Source: Actinokineospora xionganensis
GTDB lineage: Bacteria; Actinomycetota; Actinomycetes; Mycobacteriales; Pseudonocardiaceae
Direction of reading: 5' to 3'
Assembly (NCBI RefSeq): GCF_014323725.1
Contig: NZ_JABVED010000012.1
Location: forward strand, 1-64,000
Length of the DNA: 64,000 nucleotides
Shown here in pieces: positions 25,329 through 34,089 of this stretch. The notes beneath the pieces were generated by a model. That model made no database searches, was not told where the DNA came from, and worked only from the letters and a program-made list of their open reading frames with translations. Made by a program: the position numbers and the translations under genes. Within the stretch, counting starts at the first letter, position 1, and each line of letters begins with the position of its first letter.

Positions 25329-27188
25329 GTGGACGACGAACTGCTGGCTTGGGCGCCGAAACCGCCCCCGCGGCCGGAGATCGGGTTGCCCGGCTACAGC
25401 GACTTCCGGCTGGTCGCCCAAGGCGGCGAGGGCACCGTCTACCGGGCCCGCCAGGACGGACTGGGCCGCGATGTCGCGGTCAAGGTCCTGCAGGTGGACG
25501 ACCCGACGACGCTCGCCCGCTTCCGGCGGGAACTGGAGATCACCGTCCGCCTCGGGCGGCAGCACCCGCACATCGTGACCGTGCTCGACACCGGCACGGT
25601 CGCGGGCGGGCAGCCCTGCATCGTCATGGAGTTCTACGACCTGGGCTCGCTGCACGACCGGCTCCGGGAACGCGGGCCGCTGCCGGTCAGCGAGGTCATC
25701 GCCGCGGGCACGGCGGTCGCCGACGCGCTCGCCTTCGCCCACGGGCAAGGGTTCCTGCACCGCGACGTCAAGCCGCAGAACGTGCTGGTGCTGCCGACCT
25801 CGTATGTGCTGGCGGACTTCGGGATCGCCCGCGGCGCGGACGCGGGGCACTCGGCGTCGCTGGAGCTGGTGAGCTACCGGCACGCGGCGCCGCAGATGAT
25901 CGAGGGCGTCGCCCCGGCCGCGGCCGACGACCTGTGGTCGCTCGGGTCGACCCTGTTCACGTTGTTGGAAGGGGTGCCGCCGTTCGCGTCGGACAATCCC
26001 GACGAGGACACGGTGCTGACCTACCTCGGCCGGGTCCGGTCGGCTGAGCCACGGGCGCTGACCCGCCCGGATGTGCCCGCGGAACTGGTCGCGATCATCC
26101 GACGCTGTCTGAGCAAGGACCGCGCGGATCGGTTCGCCGACGCCGCGGAACTGCGCGACGCGCTCGCCGAGGTCGGGGCCGAGGTGCGCAAGTGGAGCCC
26201 ATCCTCCGTATCGTCCATTGTGGACAGTATTCCCGGTGTGGACGCCGATGCGACCGCGGTGTCGCCGGTGGAGCGCACGCAAAGTGTGCCGCTGACCCAT
26301 TCCGCCGACTTCGGACCGACCCCGACGCAGATGCCCGAGCCGGAACCGGAGCCGCTCCCCGCGCCCGCGGTGGACGAGGCGCGCGGGACGATGACCGGCA
26401 GACTCGCCGATCTGACCGTCCGCCACGCCCCGGAGCCACTGGTCCCGGACTTCGGTCCGGCCGCGCCGGAGGCCACCCCGGAACCGGTGACGCCCACTCC
26501 CTCGCCCGTGGCTGCGCCTCCGCACCCGGTCACGGCCCTGCCCGTGGCTGCCCCCCAGCCCTCGGCTAGTTCCTCGCCCACGGCTGCGGCCTCTCCCATG
26601 GCTGCTCCCCTGTCGATGACTGTGCCGCCGCGCGACTGGGACCTCGTCGATGTCGACACCACCGACCGCACGCCCGGGCCCGACGGCCCACCGGCCCGCC
26701 GCCGCGGCTGGGCGTTCGCCGTCGCGGGACTGGTCGCCGTCGTCGCGGGAGTCGGGATCGGGATCCTCGCCAACCGCGGCGCCGCCCCGGCCGCCGCACC
26801 GCCGGCGACGTCGACCACCGCCGGCACCACCACGAGCGTGCCCACAACCACGGCCCCAGCCACCACCACGTCGGCCGCGCCCATCGCCCAGGGCGGCGAC
26901 CCGAATACGGCTCCCGCCCTGAACCGCCTGGTGGACAACGGGAGCACCGTCGAGGTGCACTGGACCGACCCCACCGGCGGCCGAGCCCACTTCGTGCTCT
27001 ACGACGTCACCGATCTCGCGGGCAAGCCCAAGGTCGTGTCCGGAGTGGACCCCGGCGAGACCAGCTTCGTGGTTCCGGACCTCGACCCCAGAACCAAGCA
27101 GTACTGCTTCCAACTCGTCGCCATCGGCCTGGACGACCCCACCACGCAGAAGGGTTCATCCGCCAGGGTCTGCGCGATTCGCAACTAG
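25329..27188 (+). CDS. Membrane Ser/Thr protein kinase with extracellular FN3-like domain
   Basis: 619-aa PknB-type kinase. Catalytic features are the Gly loop AQGGEGTVYRA, Lys52 (VAVKVL), HRDVKPQN (Asp146) and DFG (Asp163). After the kinase domain (to about residue 280) come a Pro/Ala/Glu-rich linker, one membrane helix (about 459-482, FAVAGLVAVVAGVGIGILA), a Thr-rich stalk and a C-terminal fibronectin III-like domain with two Cys. GTG 25329 is chosen from GAAGG at 25317-25321; an upstream GTG at 25257 abuts the terminator. It converges on the FN3/MoxR/DUF58 operon, so it may phosphorylate or sense those products (inference). Confidence 0.88.
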   Translation: MDDELLAWAPKPPPRPEIGLPGYSDFRLVAQGGEGTVYRARQDGLGRDVAVKVLQVDDPTTLARFRRELEITVRLGRQHPHIVTVLDTGTVAGGQPCIVMEFYDLGSLHDRLRERGPLPVSEVIAAGTAVADALAFAHGQGFLHRDVKPQNVLVLPTSYVLADFGIARGADAGHSASLELVSYRHAAPQMIEGVAPAAADDLWSLGSTLFTLLEGVPPFASDNPDEDTVLTYLGRVRSAEPRALTRPDVPAELVAIIRRCLSKDRADRFADAAELRDALAEVGAEVRKWSPSSVSSIVDSIPGVDADATAVSPVERTQSVPLTHSADFGPTPTQMPEPEPEPLPAPAVDEARGTMTGRLADLTVRHAPEPLVPDFGPAAPEATPEPVTPTPSPVAAPPHPVTALPVAAPQPSASSSPTAAASPMAAPLSMTVPPRDWDLVDVDTTDRTPGPDGPPARRRGWAFAVAGLVAVVAGVGIGILANRGAAPAAAPPATSTTAGTTTSVPTTTAPATTTSAAPIAQGGDPNTAPALNRLVDNGSTVEVHWTDPTGGRAHFVLYDVTDLAGKPKVVSGVDPGETSFVVPDLDPRTKQYCFQLVAIGLDDPTTQKGSSARVCAIRN

Positions 27189-27207
27189 GGCATGTCCTGG
27201 TGGCCCG

Positions 27208-29262
27208 TCACCAGCGGCGCCGCAACGGCCGGGGGTCGACGGCCCAGAAAAGCCGCCGGTACCAAGGAACCAGCCGGCGGATGCCCGCGCGAACCTGTCC
27301 GGCGAGCCGCCACGAGTCGTCCGGGCCCGCCTGGTCGGGGGCGAACGCGGCCCGGTCGGCCAAGGCCGCCAGGCGCAGCGCCTGCTCCGAATCCGGTGCC
27401 AGCGCGGCGATATCGGGCGCGGTGAGGTGCCGGGCGGGCTGTCGTCGCGCCAGCAGCAGCAGGTCGAGCACTGACGCCCACGCCCCAAGGGCTCCCGCAC
27501 GACGCAGCCGAGAATGCCGCGCGCCACGCAGGCAGGCCAGCACCAGCAGCACCGACAGCGGGAGCGCGGGGAACAGCAGCAGCCAGTGTCGCGCCTGGGG
27601 CTTCGCCTGCGCCGCATCGGACTTGGCCTGCTCCGGCGGGAGCACCAGCGGCGGCCCGTCCTTCGCCGGGACCGTGGGCTGGGCCGTGGTCGACGCGAGC
27701 CGGTTGAGCACCTCACGCTTCGACGCGGCGCTCGGCCCGCTGTCGGTGCCCGACACGGGGTCGAACGGGACCCAGCCCCAGTCCGCGAAGTACACCTCGG
27801 GCCACGCGGTCGCGTCGACGCCCCGAATCACCCGGTAGCCGTCCGGCCCCTCGGGCACCGGCTGGAAACCCACGACCACCCGGGTCGGCAGACCGACCGC
27901 CCTGCCGAGCACCGCGAACGCCGTGGCGAACTGTTCCGCTGTCCCCTTGGCCGCGCCCGCGTCGCCCAATGGGCCGTACAGGAACTGCTCGATTCGCGCG
28001 TACGACGAACCGACCGGCGCCTCCGCGTCGGGGTGACGGTCGAGCCGGACGACTTGTTCGAGCGCCACCGCCTGCTCGTAGGGCGTGCTCGTGTTGAGGA
28101 CCGCCTGTCGCGCGTAGTCCGCCAGGGTGGCGGGTAGTCCGGGAAGGTCGAGGTAGCGGCGGATGGCGTCGCCGGTGGGCACCTTGGCGGTGGCCAGGTC
28201 GTCGTCGTTGGGCCGGTCGACCACGCCGCGCACGTCGTAGGACAGACCAGGGCCCATCCCGCGTGGCAGCATCAGCGAGCCGGAGTCGGGGTCCACCATC
28301 ACGTCGCCGAGGCTCGTCGAAACGGGCCTGCCCACGGTGGGCAGCCAGTTCCCGTCGAGCGCGCCGACAACCAGTTCCACGTCGGCTTGGTGCGCCCGGC
28401 GGCCCGCGGGCAGGTCCGGCGGCGCCACCGCCCCGATCGGCCCGTACAGCGAGGACGCCTGCCAGGCCGCGCCCGTGTAGTCGGCCAGCACCACGAGCCG
28501 CACCGGCAACTCCGGGCCACGCATCCGCAGCAGCTCCGTGTCGGCCATCGCGGCCCAGGAAGCCAGCTGCGGCAACGGATTCGACACCGCGATGTCGGTC
28601 ACCGGCGGCCGTACCAGCTCTCGCGGCTCGAACGCGTTCCGGTTCGGCAGCACGCCCGCGAGCAGCGCGGCGGCCGCCAGCACGGCGAGCACCGCGCCGG
28701 GCGGTCCCAGGGAGACCCGACGGGTCGACTCGGCCCGGTCGACCACCACCCACCCGAACGCAGCCAGCGCGACGACCCCGACCGCCACCAGCCCCCGCCC
28801 GTCCGCGCGGCCAGCGGTGACCAGAGCGCCCGCCGCGTAGAGCACGACGGCCCCCACCGGCGGCCCGATCAGCGACCGCCCTTCCCCCGCGACGGAAACC
28901 GCCACCACCAGCGCGACCAGGAACACCAGCAGCACCCCCGGCATCAGCAGGTCCGGCGTCGGCGGCGCTGGGCGCGCGGAGGTCAGCAGCCGGGGAACGC
29001 TGTCGCGCAACACCTCCACCGGCCCACCCGCAATGGCACCCCGGGCGACGAAGTACCCGCCGATCAGCGCGGCCGCCCCCGCGCCGACGAGCGTCATCCC
29101 GGTAGTCAGACGGAACCGCCGGGCCTGCACCACCACACCGAACGCGACCACGACCGCACCCGCGAACAGCGACCAAGGCCCCGAACCCGACCACCCCGCG
29201 GAAAGGGGGAACGCCGCCACCGCAAGGAGGACGACCGCCCACCCGGCCCGCAGCCAGGTCAC
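27208..29262 (-). CDS. TgpA-like membrane protein with degenerate transglutaminase domain
   Basis: 684 aa. N-terminal membrane helices (about 7) of the DUF3488/TgpA type are followed by a transglutaminase-like extracellular domain, then a C-terminal helix (LLLFPALPLSVLLVLACL) and a cytoplasmic DUF4129-like tail. The catalytic Cys position is Ala442 (KGTAEQFATAFA, where active members have GxCEQFA) and the catalytic His is Thr485 (ATAWPEVYF); only Asp501 (WVPFDP) remains, so it is predicted to be inactive. GTG 29262 overlaps the DUF58 stop (GTGA). Last gene of a four-gene operon. Confidence 0.85.
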   Translation of the reverse strand: MTWLRAGWAVVLLAVAAFPLSAGWSGSGPWSLFAGAVVVAFGVVVQARRFRLTTGMTLVGAGAAALIGGYFVARGAIAGGPVEVLRDSVPRLLTSARPAPPTPDLLMPGVLLVFLVALVVAVSVAGEGRSLIGPPVGAVVLYAAGALVTAGRADGRGLVAVGVVALAAFGWVVVDRAESTRRVSLGPPGAVLAVLAAAALLAGVLPNRNAFEPRELVRPPVTDIAVSNPLPQLASWAAMADTELLRMRGPELPVRLVVLADYTGAAWQASSLYGPIGAVAPPDLPAGRRAHQADVELVVGALDGNWLPTVGRPVSTSLGDVMVDPDSGSLMLPRGMGPGLSYDVRGVVDRPNDDDLATAKVPTGDAIRRYLDLPGLPATLADYARQAVLNTSTPYEQAVALEQVVRLDRHPDAEAPVGSSYARIEQFLYGPLGDAGAAKGTAEQFATAFAVLGRAVGLPTRVVVGFQPVPEGPDGYRVIRGVDATAWPEVYFADWGWVPFDPVSGTDSGPSAASKREVLNRLASTTAQPTVPAKDGPPLVLPPEQAKSDAAQAKPQARHWLLLFPALPLSVLLVLACLRGARHSRLRRAGALGAWASVLDLLLLARRQPARHLTAPDIAALAPDSEQALRLAALADRAAFAPDQAGPDDSWRLAGQVRAGIRRLVPWYRRLFWAVDPRPLRRRW

Positions 29263-30374
29263 CGGGCCACCCCGGTATCCCAAGCCCGCAACAGCCCCTC
29301 AGCATCCGCGGCCCGAACGACCAACACACTTCCCATCGCGGACAGACCCGCACCCTCGTCCGCCACCGTCAACACCACGCCACAGGACGCGCGGCCCGCC
29401 TCCAGCAGCATCGCCGACAGGTCCGCCGACTCACCGCAAATCACGGCCACCACATCGAGATCACGCGCGGGCACCGAGGTGTCCCCAGCGTCATCCACCA
29501 TCGCCACATCGGCCAGGGCCACGAGCACCAGACCCGAGTCCCCGTCGGCCGCCTCGATGTCCAGCGACCCCGACACGGTCAGCAGCCGCACCGGGTGCGC
29601 GTCGGCGATCGCGGAGGTCAGCAGCGATGCGGCCACCTCGACCGCGTCCTCGAACTGGCGTTCCCTCGGGTAGCCCGACGCGCGGTCGTCAAGCAGGACA
29701 GCGAGATGCGGCCGGGCCGGGTCGGCGTCCTCCCGGATCATCAGCGTCCCGGTGCGCGCGCTCGTCGCCCAGTGCAGCCTGCGGAGGTCGTCGCCGGGGA
29801 CATATTCGCGCAGTCCCACCAGGTCCGTGCCGCCGCGCTCGACCCGCTCGTCGGCGCCGACCTGACCGCGTCGCGCACCCGAGGGCAGACCCCGGACCGG
29901 GAGCACCCGCGGCACCACCCGGACCTCCACGACCTCGCCGACGGTCGTGCGCGACTCGGCGAGACCAGCCAGCCCGCGCCTGCGCAAGGTCAGCGGGCCG
30001 ACCAGCCAGACACCGCGACGGTCAGTCGGGATGCGGTACTCCACAACGGTCCGCTCCCCTGGTGCCAGGACGGGGATGTCGACCTGGACCGGCTCACCCG
30101 CGACCTCGTCGGTCCCGTCGAGCACCACGGGAAAGCGTTTGCGCACACTGGTGATCTCCAGCGTTCCGGTACACACGCCGAGCCGCTGCACCGTGCTCGG
30201 CCGGACCGTGCGCGTCGAGGTCACCGGAGCCGCGAACAACACCGATCCCAGACCAGCCAACGCGGTCACCGTCAGCGCGATGCCCAACGCGGCGAGTCCG
30301 GGATAGCGCCACCACAGTCCAAGTCCGCCGAGAAGCACGCCGATGACGAGCGCGGTCACACCTCGCGCGGTCAT
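29259..30374 (-). CDS. DUF58-domain membrane protein
   Basis: 371 aa. Two N-terminal membrane helices (VTALVIGVLLGGLGLWW, ALGIALTVTALAGLGSVLF) precede the DUF58 core RGGTDLVGLREYVPGDDLRRLHW and then the vWA-like C-terminal half (LAVLLDDRAS). DUF58 proteins are the usual partners of MoxR AAA+ ATPases and TgpA-like proteins. It overlaps both neighbours by ATGA/GTGA. The vWA metal motif is degenerate (LLDDRAS instead of DxSxS). Confidence 0.87.
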   Translation of the reverse strand: MTARGVTALVIGVLLGGLGLWWRYPGLAALGIALTVTALAGLGSVLFAAPVTSTRTVRPSTVQRLGVCTGTLEITSVRKRFPVVLDGTDEVAGEPVQVDIPVLAPGERTVVEYRIPTDRRGVWLVGPLTLRRRGLAGLAESRTTVGEVVEVRVVPRVLPVRGLPSGARRGQVGADERVERGGTDLVGLREYVPGDDLRRLHWATSARTGTLMIREDADPARPHLAVLLDDRASGYPRERQFEDAVEVAASLLTSAIADAHPVRLLTVSGSLDIEAADGDSGLVLVALADVAMVDDAGDTSVPARDLDVVAVICGESADLSAMLLEAGRASCGVVLTVADEGAGLSAMGSVLVVRAADAEGLLRAWDTGVAR

Positions 30375-31357
30375 TGCGGCGTCGGGCGCGGGACCTCGAC
30401 CCGGGCCGTGGCGTCGGCCAGCACCTCGGCGGTCGTCACGCCCGCGAGCTGGGCCTCGCGGGTGAGCACCAGCCGGTGCGCGAGCACCGGCGCGCACAGC
30501 CGCTGCACGTCGCTGGGCACGGCGAAGTGCCTGCCGTGCGAGGCCGCGTACACCTGCACGCACCGCACCAGCGCGCGCAGACCACGCGTGCTCGCGCCGA
30601 GCCGCAACCGGTCATCGGACCGGGTGGCGGTGCCCAACTCGGTGATATAGCGCAGGATCCGGTCGGCGACGTGCAGTGTGGCGAGCCTGCGCGCGCACTC
30701 CGCCACCTGGTGCGGGTTGGTCACCGTGGGCACCGTGCCGATCCGACCCGCGCCGCTGCCCGGGCGCAGCACGTCCAACTCGTGGTCGAGATCCGGGTAG
30801 CCGATGGAGGTGCGCAGCATGAACCGGTCGAGTTGCGCCTCCGGCAGGCGGTACGTGCCGTCGAGGTCGATCGGGTTCTGCGTGGCCACCACGAGGAACG
30901 GGTCCGGCACGGCGTGCGCGACACCGTCGACGGTGACCGTGCGCTCCTCCATGACCTCCAGCAGCGCCGACTGCGTCTTGGCCGCCGCCCGGTTGATCTC
31001 GTCGGCGAGGACCACGTTCGCGAACACCGGGCCCGGCCGGAAGCCGACCTGTCCGCTCTTCGGGTCGTAGACCGAAGTGCCGGTGACATCGGAGGGCAAC
31101 AGGTCCGGGGTGAACTGCACGCGCCGCGACAGCCCGCCCAACGCGCCCGCGACCGCCCGCGCCAGTGTCGTCTTGCCGGTGCCGGGAACGTCCTCGAGCA
31201 GCACGTGCCCGCCCGCGAACATGGCCACCAGCACCAGGTCGACTACCTCGCGCTTGCCGCGCAGCGCGGTCTCGACGGCGTCGCCGACGCGTTTGTGCAG
31301 CGCCTGGAACGCGGCGATCTCGTGCTCACCGATCGCCGTCCCGGTCATCGTCGTCAC
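30371..31357 (-). CDS. MoxR-family AAA+ ATPase
   Basis: 328 aa. Walker A is EDVPGTGKTTLA, Walker B is VVLADEINRA, sensor 1 is VVATQNPID and the MoxR-specific stretch is LPEAQLDRFMLR. MoxR ATPases act as chaperones that remodel vWA-domain partners, here probably the DUF58 protein encoded next. Starts with a GTG overlapping the upstream stop (GTGA). Confidence 0.92.
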   Translation of the reverse strand: MTTMTGTAIGEHEIAAFQALHKRVGDAVETALRGKREVVDLVLVAMFAGGHVLLEDVPGTGKTTLARAVAGALGGLSRRVQFTPDLLPSDVTGTSVYDPKSGQVGFRPGPVFANVVLADEINRAAAKTQSALLEVMEERTVTVDGVAHAVPDPFLVVATQNPIDLDGTYRLPEAQLDRFMLRTSIGYPDLDHELDVLRPGSGAGRIGTVPTVTNPHQVAECARRLATLHVADRILRYITELGTATRSDDRLRLGASTRGLRALVRCVQVYAASHGRHFAVPSDVQRLCAPVLAHRLVLTREAQLAGVTTAEVLADATARVEVPRPTPQ

Positions 31358-33555
31358 CGCTGTTCGTCCTCGTCTTCCCGCCGCCGCACACCGACGCGAA
31401 GCAGCACGGCGGTCGCGATCAAGCCCAGGCCCGCGCCGGTCAGCGACTCGGAGGAGAGCTCGGTGGCGCCCTGATCACTGGCCACCTTGGGCTGCTGGCA
31501 GACCCGTCCGCCCGGGCAGGGCTCGGTCGAGAGCATCCGAATCGACCGGCTCGCCGAGTCGACCGACGTGCCACCAGCGGCGGCGTGCGCGCGGATGACG
31601 ACGCTGTTGATCCCCTCCTCGATCGTGATCGTCGCGCTCGTGGCCGAACACGCGACTGGCTCCGCGTAGTCCCAAGTCCGGTTCACGACCTCGCAGGTGC
31701 CGTTGTGGCCTGCCCAGTCCGCGGGCGGCGCCATCGTCAGCCGCCTGGTGTAACCGCTGCCCGAGACGCCGGTGATCACCACCGCGCCCGCGGTCGGTAG
31801 CGAAGGCGGCGGGGGAGGAGGGGGAGGAGGGGGAGGAGGGGTAGTCGTCGTGGTCACAGGCGGCGCGACCGTGGTCGGCGGCGGGGTGTTCGGCACGGTG
31901 GTGGCCGGCGGCGGGTTGGTCGTGGCAGGCGGCGGCACCGCCCAGACCGTCGACCCAGCGGCGCCCCGACCGGCTTGATTGACCGCGGTCACGGCCACGT
32001 CGAGCCTGCCGTTCTGGCAGAACCGCGTGCCCTCGCAGGGCAGCGTCAGCTGGGTCGACGTGCCGGTGACCTGAACCGACTTCGACCCGCCAGTGAAGGC
32101 ACCGGACGCCTCCACGGCGTACCCGGAGACCGGGGACGCGCCCGCGGTCGCGACCCCCCAGCCGACGGCGACGGTGATCTCGGCGGCCGTGCGGGAGACC
32201 AGGGAGACCGCCACACCCGGCGGCACGCCCGGCACACCGGCCCGCGGGTCGACCGACGTCGGCGGCGCGGGTGACCCGCTTTCGGTAGGCACCGGGCTGA
32301 CCTCGACCGGCGCGGTGGTCGGCTGGTTGGGCCGGGTCCGCGTCGGCTCGTGCGGGTTGGGCTTCGGCGGGCTCGGCGGCGACGGCGGCGGTGTCCGGTC
32401 GGGGTTGGTGACCTGCAGTTCGGGGCTGCGGATCACCACGGAGCGGGTCTTTCCGTCGGCGTCGACGATCACGCCCGTCTCAGCGCCCGGGGTGTTGATG
32501 AACAGCCTGCCGTCGTCGAAGACCAACTGCGGGTCGCCGGAGCCGCCGGTGCGCACATCGTCGCCCGCGCGCCCGCCTGAGCGGTTCAGCACGACGACCC
32601 GGCCGGTGCCCCGGCAGGGAACGTAGATCTTGTCCTGGAAGACGGCAGGCCTGCCGGGGCGCGCGCAGCCCAGGCCCGCGACGTCCACGCGCAGCACCTC
32701 GTCGCCGGAGACCAGCACGACCGTGCCGTTCTCCGGGATCGACGCGGGAACCAGCCCGCTCGGGCTGGTCTGCGCGGCGAGGACGTCGCCGGGCTGGCGG
32801 GCGGTCGTGGCCCGCACGTCGGCGCCGGTGCCGTCCTGCAGGACGACTCCGCCTTCGAGACCGAGCACGGTGACGCCCTGACGGTGCGGGACCAGTGCGG
32901 CGCGTGGGCCCGCGCCCGCGACCGGGCGGTTGGACTTCTCGACGAACCGGTTGTCCTCGTCGGACCAGTCCAGCGCGCGCAGGTTGCCGCCGTGGTCGAC
33001 GACCCAGAGCACGCCTTCATCGTCGGTGACGGCGTCGGCGAGCGGCCGGCCCGCCAGCCACGGAGCCCCGATGTCGGCGAGGGTGATCGGGTCGGCGTTG
33101 ACCACCGACCCGCCCGCCCGATCGACGATGTAGAGCCTGCCCACGGCAAGGAGCACTTTGCTCGACCCGCCCGCCGGGGCCTGCCTGCGGCCGCTCGCGA
33201 GCAACGTCGACAGGTCGATCACGGTGATCTGCCCGTTCCGCCGGTCGAGGACGACGAGCATCCCGTCTTTCTGCGTGATGTCGAGCAGCGCGTCGGCGCC
33301 CGAAACCCGCAGTCGGGTCTCCGGCCTGCCGGAGGCGGGGTTGACCTGGACAACCTCGCCGCGCTGTTCGTCGCCGAGCCAGGTCAGTCCGTCGGAGACC
33401 TCGACCGCGGTGCGGGAGATCCCGTTGCCCAGTGCCGCCCCGGCGAGCAGGAGCACGCCCAAGGCGGCGGCGCCGAAGCTGGCCGATTCACGGCCGCGTC
33501 CACGCTTGGTGAAAAGACGGCGAACGAATCTCGCCGCGCTCGATCCCACAGTCAT
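31354..33555 (-). CDS. Large surface protein: propeller-like domain, FN3 domain, Pro-rich stalk, C-terminal anchor
   Basis: 733 aa. An N-terminal hydrophobic segment (SFGAAALGVLLLAGAALG) is followed by about 330 residues of repeated beta units (LLDITQKDGMLVVLDRRNGQ) resembling a beta-propeller. A Pro-rich linker, a fibronectin III domain (GVAVSLVSRTAAEITVAVGW) and a poly-Pro/Thr stalk lead to a second beta domain and a C-terminal membrane helix (GLGLIATAVLLRVGV) with a charged tail. First gene of the operon with moxR, DUF58 and the pseudo-transglutaminase. FN3 domains in both this protein and the convergent kinase suggest a shared extracellular role. Confidence 0.8.
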   Translation of the reverse strand: MTVGSSAARFVRRLFTKRGRGRESASFGAAALGVLLLAGAALGNGISRTAVEVSDGLTWLGDEQRGEVVQVNPASGRPETRLRVSGADALLDITQKDGMLVVLDRRNGQITVIDLSTLLASGRRQAPAGGSSKVLLAVGRLYIVDRAGGSVVNADPITLADIGAPWLAGRPLADAVTDDEGVLWVVDHGGNLRALDWSDEDNRFVEKSNRPVAGAGPRAALVPHRQGVTVLGLEGGVVLQDGTGADVRATTARQPGDVLAAQTSPSGLVPASIPENGTVVLVSGDEVLRVDVAGLGCARPGRPAVFQDKIYVPCRGTGRVVVLNRSGGRAGDDVRTGGSGDPQLVFDDGRLFINTPGAETGVIVDADGKTRSVVIRSPELQVTNPDRTPPPSPPSPPKPNPHEPTRTRPNQPTTAPVEVSPVPTESGSPAPPTSVDPRAGVPGVPPGVAVSLVSRTAAEITVAVGWGVATAGASPVSGYAVEASGAFTGGSKSVQVTGTSTQLTLPCEGTRFCQNGRLDVAVTAVNQAGRGAAGSTVWAVPPPATTNPPPATTVPNTPPPTTVAPPVTTTTTPPPPPPPPPPPPSLPTAGAVVITGVSGSGYTRRLTMAPPADWAGHNGTCEVVNRTWDYAEPVACSATSATITIEEGINSVVIRAHAAAGGTSVDSASRSIRMLSTEPCPGGRVCQQPKVASDQGATELSSESLTGAGLGLIATAVLLRVGVRRREDEDEQR

Positions 33556-33679
33556 AGCACTCTCCCTGGCCCGTCCGGGATCGTATCCGGGCTGGGAGCC
33601 TTACTTGGTCGGAACCGACTGTCTAGATCGTCAGTCCGGGAGAATCGTTCGCGAAAGCACCGTCGTTCCCCAGAATGGG

Positions 33680-33817
33680 CTAACCCGCTTTAGGCGTGGC
33701 GCAGCACTTCTCATCGACGGTGTTCTCAAACGAGCCCGCGAAAGCGGTCGGGGCGGCGATGGCAAGGCCGGCGGCGGTGACGAGCGCGGCGATCAGCAGC
33801 AGGGCACGGCGTTTCAT
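33680..33817 (-). CDS. 45-aa secreted mini-protein with a Cys-Cys pair
   Basis: ATG at 33817 preceded by AGAGGT. The sequence is a clean signal peptide (MKRRALLLIAALVTAAGLAI, cleavage after PTAFA) plus an 18-residue mature part containing EKCCATPK. The frame is short but has strong GC3 bias. It lies alone upstream of the FN3/MoxR operon and transcribes in the same direction, 124 nt before it. No family recognised. It could be an exported peptide signal or a metal/redox peptide. Confidence 0.55.
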   Translation of the reverse strand: MKRRALLLIAALVTAAGLAIAAPTAFAGSFENTVDEKCCATPKAG

Positions 33818-34089
33818 GGGTACCTCTCGTGTCAGCAGGGGGACGGCACGACTGTGGACTGTGGATCGTGCCTATGTCAACGGCCTTGTGGCGCAATTGT
33901 GCGCACTTCCGCCGTCGTCTTACAGAGAAAACGGCTTGCGGACAAGACAATCTCCGAGCTTCCTTCGCCGTTAGTCCACTTGGGCGTATAAATCCGTTTG
34001 CCGAGGCCGGATTCCCGTTGTCCGTGCGCGATCGAACGCTTACCGTGTGTCGCCGAAACACCAGTCGCGCGGGCCGGTATTCTGGGCGG

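Noticed and set aside
24609-27113. 834-codon leftward open frame opposite the subtilase/kinase
   Set aside because: Antisense of recognised kinase and protease domains; Arg/Gly-rich translation without domain structure.
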